From Brevibacterium sp. S111 (GTDB lineage: Bacteria; Actinomycetota; Actinomycetes; Actinomycetales; Brevibacteriaceae), in the NCBI RefSeq assembly GCF_004745075.1, contig NZ_RHFH01000002.1, positions 124,001 to 188,000 on the forward strand: DNA of 64,000 bases, written 5' to 3'. A model generated the notes under the pieces. The model was not told where the DNA came from and ran no database searches. It worked only from the letters and a program-made list of their open reading frames with translations. Positions 34,032-41,786 of this stretch are shown piece by piece. Each line of letters starts with the position of its first letter. Positions within the stretch are counted from its first letter, which is position 1. The position numbers and the translations under genes are program-made.

Positions 34032-35227
34032 CACCGATCGGCATCGACGACATCGAGCTGGCCACGACCCATCATGTCGTCCGACTCGACGACTTCGCCG
34101 AGGTGAACGGCACCGATCCGAACAAGTTCCGTCTCGGTCTCGGGCAGGACGAGTTCAGCTTCCCGGCGCCCGATGAGGACATCGTCACCATGGCCGCCGC
34201 GGCCGCAGCACCCATCATCGAACGCAGCGGCACCGAGGGCATCAGGACGATGCTGTTCGCCACGGAGTCCGGCACCGACCAGTCCAAGGCCGCGGGCATG
34301 GCGGTGCATTCGCTGCTCGAGCTGCCCTCGCAGATGCGCATCATCGAGGTCAAAGAGGCCTGTTATTCGGCGACTGCGGCGCTGCAGGCCGCCGTCGGCA
34401 TCGTCACGCGTTCACCCGGCCAACGCGTCCTCGTCATCGCTTCGGACGTCGCCCGCTACGAACTCGACACCGCCGGCGAGCCCACTCAGGGTGCCGGAGC
34501 CGTGGCGATGCTCGTCTCCGCGAACCCGAGGCTGCTCGAGATCGAACCGGTCTCGGGCCTGAACTCCGCCGATGTCGATGACTTCTGGCGGCCGAACGAT
34601 TCGACGACCGCGATCGTCGACGGTGCTCTGTCCGTCACCGCATACCTCGACTCCCTCACCGGCGCCTGGAACGATCTGCAGACGCAGGACGGACCGGGAA
34701 TCGACGAGATCGACCGCATCCTCTACCACCAGCCGTTCACGAAGATGGCGAAGAAGGCGCAGGTCCACCTCGCCGGTCTGACCGGAGCGGTGCTCGACAC
34801 CGAGATCGTCGCGGGTGCTCAGACCGCTTCTGCCTCCGACCCGCGCGATACGGGACTGGCGGCGAGCACCCTGTACAACCGCCGTCTCGGCAACTCGTAC
34901 ACCGCTTCGCTGTATGCGGGTCTGTGTTCGCTGCTCGACCACGATTCGGATCTCGCGGGCAGGCGCATCGGACTCTTCAGCTACGGCTCGGGAAGCGTCG
35001 GAGAGTTCTTCACCGCCCGCGTCGTGCCCGGCTATGAGCAGCATTCGCATCGCGAGACCGTGACCGCGGCACTCGATGCCCGCGTGCCGCTGTCCATCGA
35101 CGAGTACCGCGCCCTGCACGCGACCGAGCTGCCGAGCGCCGAGGACGTCTCGACCCCGAAGGTGACCGCGGGACCGTTCCGCTTCGCCGGGGTCACGGGC
35201 CGCGCCCGCGTCTACGAACGCAGCTGA
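34028..35227 (+). CDS. mvaS: Hydroxymethylglutaryl-CoA synthase
   Basis: HMG-CoA synthase condensing acetyl-CoA with acetoacetyl-CoA, 399 aa. Catalytic Glu lies in the FATESGTDQSKAAG block, the nucleophilic Cys in VKEACYSATAALQAA, and the His in ILYHQPFTKMAKKA. The GLAASTLYNRRLGNSYTASLYAG and SYGSGSVGEFF blocks complete the fold. Last gene of the six-gene mevalonate operon; ATGA overlap with mvaA. The gene order mvk-mvaD-mvaK2-fni-mvaA-mvaS is that of the Streptomyces clusters. A GC-rich hairpin follows at 35251-35314. Confidence 0.93.
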   Translation: MTPIGIDDIELATTHHVVRLDDFAEVNGTDPNKFRLGLGQDEFSFPAPDEDIVTMAAAAAAPIIERSGTEGIRTMLFATESGTDQSKAAGMAVHSLLELPSQMRIIEVKEACYSATAALQAAVGIVTRSPGQRVLVIASDVARYELDTAGEPTQGAGAVAMLVSANPRLLEIEPVSGLNSADVDDFWRPNDSTTAIVDGALSVTAYLDSLTGAWNDLQTQDGPGIDEIDRILYHQPFTKMAKKAQVHLAGLTGAVLDTEIVAGAQTASASDPRDTGLAASTLYNRRLGNSYTASLYAGLCSLLDHDSDLAGRRIGLFSYGSGSVGEFFTARVVPGYEQHSHRETVTAALDARVPLSIDEYRALHATELPSAEDVSTPKVTAGPFRFAGVTGRARVYERS

Positions 35228-35250
35228 GCCGCGACCTCCCACCCCGGCGG

Positions 35251-35320
35251 GCCCCGCGGCGCAGCCTCGCGCCGCGGTCTCCCGGCCCGGTGCTGCGGGC
35301 TTGCGCCGCGGGGCTCTTCT
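35251..35320 (+). terminator. Terminator of the mevalonate operon
   Basis: GCCCCGCGGCGCA at 35251-35263 pairs perfectly with TGCGCCGCGGGGC at 35302-35314. TCTTCT follows. A nested alternative hairpin (CCGCGGCGC with GCGCCGCGG) exists inside the left half. Confidence 0.6.
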
Positions 35321-35331
35321 GCAGACACGAC

Positions 35332-35375
35332 GAAGCCCCTCACCCGACCTTCTCGAGGTCCCGGTGAGGGGCTTC
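35332..35375. terminator. Long hairpin between mvaS and tRNA-Leu, likely bidirectional
   Basis: GAAGCCCCTCACC (35332-35344) pairs with GGTGAGGGGCTTC (35363-35375); an inner stem GACCT/AGGTC (35346-35350, 35356-35360) leaves a 5-nt loop. On the minus strand it sits 10 nt after the tRNA 3' end, making it the tRNA terminator. Confidence 0.65.
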
Positions 35376-35385
35376 ATGTTCGCTG

Positions 35386-35469
<84 letters not shown>

Positions 35470-35868
35470 GAACAAGAGAAAACTCTAGCATCGCTGACGG
35501 CGAAACATAAAACCGGATGGAGCGAAAGCGCACAAACGTGTCCACGTTCACATTTCCCGTCCTTGATCACAAGTGTCCGACGACCCTCCCCTGTCCCCCA
35601 CGGTGCCGCCGTCCTGGCGCCTGCACCGCGCCACGCGCAGCCCGCACACCACCTCTCACCATCCCCGCGACTTCACTGGACGCGGGCCGAGAATCCCGGC
35701 ACAGCTTCGCCCCGAGAACACGCGCGACGTGAGTTGAGAGCCTCACCGCGTTAGGATTGGGTGTTGATGTGCTCAGACTGTGCCCACCCGGGACCACCTG
35801 GTCAGGGCCCACACAGACGCGTGGCGAAGAGTTCGTCTGCGACCGGCAACACCTGATGAGGAGGTGCC
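35470..35868. other. Intergenic region between tRNA-Leu and fhaA (399 nt)
   Basis: No gene seen. Contains the tRNA promoter side (minus strand, -10-like TAGAGT at 35482-35487) and the fhaA leader. The part near 35734-35757 has TTGAGA and TAGGAT, but their 12-nt spacing is too short for one promoter. GAGGAGG sits before the fhaA start. Confidence 0.4.
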
Positions 35869-36735
35869 ATGGGGATACTCGATCGCTTCGAGAAGGGGCT
35901 GGAGAGCGTCGTCAACGGCGCCTTTGCCAAGGCCTTCCGATCACAGGTCGAACCCGTCGAACTCGCCGGCGCTCTGCGCCGTGAGGCCGACAACAAGGCC
36001 GCCGTGGTCTCCCGCGGCCGCACACTGACAGCCAATCACTACATCATCGAGCTCTCACCGACGGATCACGACCGACTCTCCGGTCTCGAATCCGAACTGC
36101 GCTCCGATCTGCGCCAAGTCATCGGCGATCACGCCGTCGAGCAGGCCTACAGCTTCGTCGGCCCCGTATCCGTCGAATTCTCCTTGGCCGATGACCTCGA
36201 CACGGGCATGTACCGGGTCGTGTCCTCGACTCAGCGCCCCGACGGCTCCCCGGCCGCGCAGCCGGCCAATCGCGGCGGCTACGACCCGGTCTCCCGGGCC
36301 AACCCGGTCGTCGGCGAGTCACCGAACTCCGGCTCCCGGCCCGTGACCCCGCGCCGCACCCCGGAACCGGCGCGGGCGACACCCGCCCCGCGCACCAATC
36401 CGGCCCCCCGACCGGCCTCCGCACCTGCCCCCGCACGCAGCCGCACAATCGAGGCCAGCGTGACCATCGACGGTCGCACCCAGCAGCTGCGCCAGGGCAC
36501 GAACACCTTCGGCCGCTCTTCGTCGAGTTCGGACTTCGTCATCGACGACCCGGGCGTCTCCCGCCGCCACTTCGAGATCATCGTCGAAGGCGACCACGCG
36601 GTGGCCAACGACCTCGGTTCGACGAACGGCACACTGCTGCACGGACGCAAACTCACCTCGGCGAACCTCTCCGACGGCGACATCCTCCTCGCCGGAGAGG
36701 CCGAAGTCCACTACAGCGAGCGAGACGCCCAGTGA
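35869..36735 (+). CDS. fhaA: FhaA: DUF3662 and FHA domain protein
   Basis: Phosphothreonine-binding adaptor of the PknA/PknB system, 288 aa. Residues 1-125 form the DUF3662 domain (MGILDRFEKGLESVVNGAFAK start). A Pro/Ala/Arg/Thr-rich linker spans about 125-200, with several Thr-Pro and Thr-x-Pro sites. The FHA domain (about 205-285) has FGRSSSSSDFVIDDPGVSRRHFEI and NDLGSTNGTLL. In mycobacteria FhaA links kinase signalling to peptidoglycan synthesis control; the same role is inferred here. First gene of a seven-gene operon; ATG 35869 follows GAGGAGG. Confidence 0.92.
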   Translation: MGILDRFEKGLESVVNGAFAKAFRSQVEPVELAGALRREADNKAAVVSRGRTLTANHYIIELSPTDHDRLSGLESELRSDLRQVIGDHAVEQAYSFVGPVSVEFSLADDLDTGMYRVVSSTQRPDGSPAAQPANRGGYDPVSRANPVVGESPNSGSRPVTPRRTPEPARATPAPRTNPAPRPASAPAPARSRTIEASVTIDGRTQQLRQGTNTFGRSSSSSDFVIDDPGVSRRHFEIIVEGDHAVANDLGSTNGTLLHGRKLTSANLSDGDILLAGEAEVHYSERDAQ

Positions 36736-37247
36736 GCGAATTCACCGTCACCGTCTTCCGGCTGGCCTTCTTCGTCATCCTCTGGCTCTTCGTCCTCGGA
36801 GTCGCCGGAGTCCTGCGCCGGGACATCTTCGGTCCCCGCCGCTCCCGCGCCGGACGGAAATCTCGCCGAGGCGGCTCCAAGGCCACCGCGCCCCCACCGG
36901 CCCGTCCGGCACCCGCACCCCGGCAGGCCCCCGCGGCCGCACCGGTCGCCCACGCCCATCCGGGCACCATCCGCATCACCGACGGCCCTCTGGCCGGTCA
37001 GTCGCTCATGCTCTCCGGAGCTCCCGTGACCTTCGGCCGTGCGCCGGACAACACGATCGTCATCAACGATGACTTCGCGTCCAGCCACCATGCCCGGATC
37101 TCCGCGAAGAACGGCGCCTGGCTGCTCGAGGACCTCGGTTCGACGAACGGCACCATCGTCGACGGATCACGCATGACCGGCCCTGTGCGGCTGAGCATCG
37201 GCACCCGGATCACCATCGGACATACGACCCTGGAGACCCAATCGTGA
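36732..37247 (+). CDS. fhaB: FhaB: membrane-anchored FHA domain protein
   Basis: 171-aa protein with one N-terminal transmembrane helix (VFRLAFFVILWLFVLGVAGVL, residues 8-28), a basic stretch (RRSRAGRKSRRGG), a Pro/Ala linker and a C-terminal FHA domain (about 90-165) with FGRAPDNTIVINDDFASSHHARI and DLGSTNGTIVDG. Binds phosphothreonine partners on the inner face of the membrane. GTG start overlaps the fhaA stop (GTGA). Its mycobacterial counterpart is associated with the division/elongation machinery. Confidence 0.92.
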   Translation: MSEFTVTVFRLAFFVILWLFVLGVAGVLRRDIFGPRRSRAGRKSRRGGSKATAPPPARPAPAPRQAPAAAPVAHAHPGTIRITDGPLAGQSLMLSGAPVTFGRAPDNTIVINDDFASSHHARISAKNGAWLLEDLGSTNGTIVDGSRMTGPVRLSIGTRITIGHTTLETQS

Positions 37248-38677
37248 CGACCGGCGGTACCATCACTCTCCGTTCGGCAGCCCGGTCTCACACCGGTCTG
37301 GTGCGCAAGAACAACCAGGACTCCGGCTATGCCGGACCGAACTTCCTGCTCATCGCCGACGGTATGGGCGGTCACGCCGGCGGTGACGTCGCCTCGGCGA
37401 TCACCGTCGCCCGTCTGGCCGAACTCGATGAGGAACCCGGCGGCGAGGACGCGCTCGAACTGCTGCGCACCTCGATCCTCGACGCGAATGACCGGATCGT
37501 CCGCGGCGTCGGCGAACAGCCCGAACTCGCCGGAATGGGCACCACCGTCACCGCGGTGCTGCGCGCCCCGGGCAATCGCTTCGCACTCGCCCATATCGGC
37601 GACTCCCGCGGCTATGTTCTGCGCGACGGTCGGCTGCAGCCGATCACCCATGACCACACCTTCGTCCAGATGCTCGTCGACGAAGGCCGGATCACCGCCG
37701 AGGAGGCCGAGACCCACCCGCAGCGTTCCGTGGTGATGAAGGTCCTCGGTGACGTCGGCGCCTCCCCCGATCTCGATCTGTCCCTGCGCGAAGCCCAGGT
37801 CGGCGACCGCTGGATGCTGTGTTCGGACGGACTGACCGGCTTCGCCGACCTCGACGACATCTCCCGAGTCCTCACCGAGGTGGCCGACCCCGACGAGGCC
37901 TGCCGCCAGCTCATCGATCTCGCCCTGGCCGGCGGCGGAGCCGACAATGTCACCGTCGTCGTCGGCGATGTCCTCGAAGGCGAAGTCGAGACTCCCGGCG
38001 GAGTCTCCGTCGGCTCCGTCCACATCAATCCCCGCTATGCGGCGATCGGTGCGAATCCCGAGACCGAACCTGCTGCGGACACCGACACCCAAGCGGCCTA
38101 CGAGGACGCAGAGATTCCCACCGACACCGTGCCGATTCAGGCCGTCGACGGCGAGGCCGATGAGGACGTCGAAGCCCAGGACGGCACCACTCGGCAGCTG
38201 CGGACCAAAACCGCCGCGGATGAGGAGGACGACCTCGACGACGAGGTCGAGAAAAGGTCCTACCTCGGATGGATCATCACCGCCATCGTGATCATCGCGC
38301 TGGCCGTGGGCGGCTTCTTCGCCTATAACTACGTCAGCAACCAGTACTACGTCGCCGCCGAAGACGGCAAGGTCTCGCTCTACCGCGGTCTCGACACCAC
38401 ACTCGGACCCATCGAGCTCAGCCGCCTCGTCGACACCACCGACATCGAGGTCGACAGCCTCAACAGCTATTCGCAGGACCGTCTGCACGGTTCGATCCCC
38501 GCCGGTTCGCGCGATGAAGCCGACCGCATCATCGACAACCTGCGCAAGGAATCCGACCGCTCGACCGGTGTGACCGGCAACGTCGAGGATTCGACGAACC
38601 CGACCGATCCGGCGCCCTCACCTCCGGATTCGAAATCCGCCGACCCCAGTGATGCGATCACCCGGGAGTCGCAGTGA
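37244..38677 (+). CDS. pstP: PstP: PP2C-type Ser/Thr protein phosphatase
   Basis: Membrane-bound PPM/PP2C phosphatase that reverses PknA/PknB phosphorylation, 477 aa. Metal-binding Asp residues lie in LIADGMGGHAGGDVAS, HIGDSRGYVLRDG, LCSDGLTGFAD and GGADNVTVVVGD. The catalytic domain covers about residues 8-240. A long acidic linker (240-335, Asp/Glu/Thr-rich) leads to one transmembrane helix (about 343-366) and a short extracellular domain ending in a Ser/Pro/Asp-rich tail. GTG 37244 overlaps the fhaB stop. Confidence 0.92.
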   Translation: MTTGGTITLRSAARSHTGLVRKNNQDSGYAGPNFLLIADGMGGHAGGDVASAITVARLAELDEEPGGEDALELLRTSILDANDRIVRGVGEQPELAGMGTTVTAVLRAPGNRFALAHIGDSRGYVLRDGRLQPITHDHTFVQMLVDEGRITAEEAETHPQRSVVMKVLGDVGASPDLDLSLREAQVGDRWMLCSDGLTGFADLDDISRVLTEVADPDEACRQLIDLALAGGGADNVTVVVGDVLEGEVETPGGVSVGSVHINPRYAAIGANPETEPAADTDTQAAYEDAEIPTDTVPIQAVDGEADEDVEAQDGTTRQLRTKTAADEEDDLDDEVEKRSYLGWIITAIVIIALAVGGFFAYNYVSNQYYVAAEDGKVSLYRGLDTTLGPIELSRLVDTTDIEVDSLNSYSQDRLHGSIPAGSRDEADRIIDNLRKESDRSTGVTGNVEDSTNPTDPAPSPPDSKSADPSDAITRESQ

Positions 38678-40320
38678 TGAACCAGGCTCCCTCGCAGACC
38701 GCGCGACCCAGACCCTACCGGCTGGCCGAACTCGGTCTCCTGATCCTGGCCATCGCCGTCGCCACCTGCGCTTATGCCCTTGTCGGCCTCGGCGTCGAGG
38801 GCACGATCCCGGCCAACGTCTACGGTTATGCCGGCTGGCTGGCCGCCCTGGGCCTCATCCTCCATGTCGTCGTCTGGATCAAGGCGAAGTACGCCGACCC
38901 CGTGCTCGTGCCGATCGCGGTGCTGCTCAACGGGCTCGGACTGGCGATGATCTACCGCGTCGACCTCGGCCGCGATGAGTACCTCGGTTCAGGCATGACT
39001 CAGCTCATCTGGACATCTCTGGGCGTCGTCCTGGCCGGCCTGATCGTCATCTTCCTGAAAGACCACCGCCTGCTGAGGCGATACACGTACATCTCCGGGA
39101 TGGCTGGTCTTGTCCTGCTGCTTCTGCCCCTAGTGCCCGGCCTCGGTTCTGAACACTACGGGGCGAGGATCTGGATCAAGGTTCCGCTCTTCGGGTCATT
39201 CCAGCCCGGCGAGGTCTCGAAGATTCTGCTGACTATATTCTTCGCCGGCTACCTGGTCAGCTACAAGGATCAGCTCGTCGCGGCCGGAAAGAAGTTCCTT
39301 GGCATCCAATGGCCGCGCCTGCGTGACTTGGGGCCGATTGTGACCGCCTGGGTTGCCAGTGTCGGTGTGCTCGTCTTCGAACGCGACCTCGGCACCTCGC
39401 TGCTCTTCTTCGGACTATTCGTCGCGATGCTGTATGTGGCCACCTCCAAGGCCTCGTGGATCATCCTCGGTCTCGGCTTCTTCGCAGCCGGAGCGGTCCT
39501 CGCCAGCCTCTACTTCACGCACGTGCAGCAGCGCATCGATGGCTGGCTCAATGCTCTGACTCCCGAGGTCTATAACAAAGAAGTCGGTGGGTCGTACCAA
39601 CTCGTGCAGGGTCTGTTCGGCATGTCCAATGGTGGACTCATCGGCACCGGCTTCGGCGAAGGACGCCCAAATATGGTGCCCTTCGCGGAGTCCGACTTCA
39701 TCTACGCAGCCTTCGGTGAGGAGATCGGCCTGGCCGGGCTCTTCGTCATCCTGCTGTGCTACCTGTTCATCTTCCAGCGCGGAATCCGCACCGCTCAGCA
39801 ACTGCGTGACGGCTTCGGCACTCTGCTGGCCACGGGCCTGTCATTCACGATCGCCCTGCAGGTCTTCGTCGTCGTCGGCGGCGTCACACGCCTCATCCCG
39901 CTGACGGGTCTGACCACGCCGTTCCTCGCACAGGGCGGCTCCTCGCTCATCGCGAACTGGATGATCATCGGCCTGCTGCTGCGGATCTCGGACAATGCCA
40001 GGCGCCCCGTGGAGGAATTCCACACCGGAGTGCTCACCATCACCGAGGATCCCGAGCCCGTTCCCCCGGGCGCCCCCGCCGCGGAGGTGGACTCAGCGGA
40101 TGCAGAAGGAGCCGTCCCTGCACAGGGCAGGGCCGCCTCGGCGAGCACCGTCGACGAGGATGCCCCCACGACGAATCTGCCGCCGGCCGATTCCCGTGAG
40201 TTCGACGGCGAAGCCCCGACGACGAACCTGCCGCCCGCGGATGACCGCGCACTCAAGCGCGGCGGGACACCCAACGACACCGATCCCACCGACCAACGAC
40301 CCACCGGAGGTGAACGATGA
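38677..40320 (+). CDS. rodA: RodA: FtsW/RodA/SpoVE family peptidoglycan glycosyltransferase
   Basis: SEDS-family glycosyltransferase for cell-wall elongation, acting with PbpA, 547 aa. Multiple helices; SEDS signatures include GARIWIKVPLFGSFQPGEVSK, ERDLGTSLLFFGLFVAML, FGMSNGGLIGTGFGEGRPN and AESDFIYAAFGEEIGLAG. The cytoplasmic C-terminal tail (from about residue 440) is acidic, low-complexity, and carries APTTNLPPAD twice (near 40166 and 40217). GTG 38674 or ATG 38677 both fit; ATG is used. The 3' end overlaps pbpA. Confidence 0.92.
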   Translation: MNQAPSQTARPRPYRLAELGLLILAIAVATCAYALVGLGVEGTIPANVYGYAGWLAALGLILHVVVWIKAKYADPVLVPIAVLLNGLGLAMIYRVDLGRDEYLGSGMTQLIWTSLGVVLAGLIVIFLKDHRLLRRYTYISGMAGLVLLLLPLVPGLGSEHYGARIWIKVPLFGSFQPGEVSKILLTIFFAGYLVSYKDQLVAAGKKFLGIQWPRLRDLGPIVTAWVASVGVLVFERDLGTSLLFFGLFVAMLYVATSKASWIILGLGFFAAGAVLASLYFTHVQQRIDGWLNALTPEVYNKEVGGSYQLVQGLFGMSNGGLIGTGFGEGRPNMVPFAESDFIYAAFGEEIGLAGLFVILLCYLFIFQRGIRTAQQLRDGFGTLLATGLSFTIALQVFVVVGGVTRLIPLTGLTTPFLAQGGSSLIANWMIIGLLLRISDNARRPVEEFHTGVLTITEDPEPVPPGAPAAEVDSADAEGAVPAQGRAASASTVDEDAPTTNLPPADSREFDGEAPTTNLPPADDRALKRGGTPNDTDPTDQRPTGGER

Positions 40321-41786
40321 AGAAGCCATTGACGCATATCGCCGTCGTCGGATTCGTCATGTTCGCGCTCCTGTTCGGGTCGACGAGCTGGGTGCAGTAC
40401 GTGACCGCGGATTCGCTGAACAACAATCCGCTGAACAACCGACGGATCCTCGACCAGCTGGCCCGTGATCGCGGTCCGATCCTCGTCGACGGCACCCCGA
40501 TCGCGTACTCGGAGCCTGTCGACGACAAGTACAAGTACCAGCGCAAATACGGTTCGGACAACCTCGATCCGCGCGCCTACGCCTCGCTGACCGGCTACTA
40601 CTCCGTCGTGTCCGGAGCCTCGGGCATGGAACGTGCCGCCGGCGACTACCTCTCCGGCGATTCCGACGCCCTGTTCTACGACAAGGTCGGCAGCTTCTTC
40701 ACCGGTGAGCAGCCACGCGGCGCAGCGGTCGAGCTGACCATCGACCCGAAGGTGCAGCAGGCGGCGTGGGACGGGCTGGGCAACCAGAACGGTGCGGCCG
40801 TGGCCCTCGACCCGAAGACCGGGAAGATCCTGGCCATGGCCTCGACCCCGGGCTGGGACCCCAATGCCCTGGCCAGCCACGACACAACTGAGGCCAGCGA
40901 GGCCTTCAAGAACCTTGAAGCCGCCGAGGGCAAGCCCGCCTACAACCGCGCGATCGGCGGCAACCTGTACCCGCCCGGCTCGACTTTCAAGGTCCTCGTC
41001 GCGGCGGCCGCCCTGGAATCCGGCGACTACGAACCCGATTCCCAGCTCAACGGACCCGCCACGCTCGATCTGCCGCAGACGACGGCGACGATCGGCAACT
41101 CGCATCCCGGTGCCTGTCGCAACGGGGGCAAGCCGACCCTGGCCGATTCGCTCGCCGAATCCTGCAACACCTCATTCGCCTCCCTGGGCATGGACCTCGG
41201 AGAAGACGCGGTCGCGAAGCAGGCCGAGAAGTTCGGCTTCGGCGAGGATCTCGAGATCCCTCTCAATGTCACCCCGTCCTCGTTCCCGTCCGACCTCAAT
41301 CCGCCGCAGCTGGCCCAGTCCTCGCTCGGTCAGTTCGAGGTCAGGTCGACTCCGCTGCAGATGGCGATGATGACCGCGGGAATCGCCAACGGCGGCAAGA
41401 TGATGAAGCCCCAGCTCGTCGACAGGGTGCTCAATGCGAACACCCTCGAGCCGATCTCCGAGACCCGCCCGAGCCAGATGTCCCGCCCCGTGTCCGGAGA
41501 TACGGCAGACAAGCTCACCGACATGATGACCGGTGTGGTCGAGAACGGCACCGCCTCGGTGGCGAAGATGGGCGATACGAAGGTCGCAGCGAAGACCGGC
41601 ACCGCCCAGCACGCCAAGGGCGCGGCACCCCATGCCTGGTTCATCTCCTTCGCCCCGGCCGACGACCCTCAGGTCGCGGTCGCGGTCGTGGTCGAGAACG
41701 GCGGAAACGCGGGCAACGAAGCTTATGGTGCGACGATCGCAGGACCGATCGCGAAGAACATGATGGAAGCGGTGGTCGAGAAATGA
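40317..41786 (+). CDS. pbpA: PbpA: class B penicillin-binding protein 2
   Basis: Peptidoglycan D,D-transpeptidase paired with RodA, 489 aa, usual size for actinobacterial PbpA. One N-terminal transmembrane helix (HIAVVGFVMFALLFGSTSWVQ); a dimerisation-domain segment to about residue 140; then the transpeptidase domain with S222 in PPGSTFK, SCN motif (S282-C-N284), and K426 in AKTGTAQ. ATG 40317 overlaps rodA by ATGA. The extracellular C-terminus ends AKNMMEAVVEK. Confidence 0.94.
   Translation: MKKPLTHIAVVGFVMFALLFGSTSWVQYVTADSLNNNPLNNRRILDQLARDRGPILVDGTPIAYSEPVDDKYKYQRKYGSDNLDPRAYASLTGYYSVVSGASGMERAAGDYLSGDSDALFYDKVGSFFTGEQPRGAAVELTIDPKVQQAAWDGLGNQNGAAVALDPKTGKILAMASTPGWDPNALASHDTTEASEAFKNLEAAEGKPAYNRAIGGNLYPPGSTFKVLVAAAALESGDYEPDSQLNGPATLDLPQTTATIGNSHPGACRNGGKPTLADSLAESCNTSFASLGMDLGEDAVAKQAEKFGFGEDLEIPLNVTPSSFPSDLNPPQLAQSSLGQFEVRSTPLQMAMMTAGIANGGKMMKPQLVDRVLNANTLEPISETRPSQMSRPVSGDTADKLTDMMTGVVENGTASVAKMGDTKVAAKTGTAQHAKGAAPHAWFISFAPADDPQVAVAVVVENGGNAGNEAYGATIAGPIAKNMMEAVVEK

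Noticed and set aside
36998..38488. 496-aa minus-strand frame over pstP
   Set aside because: Shadow of a PP2C gene with complete catalytic motifs.
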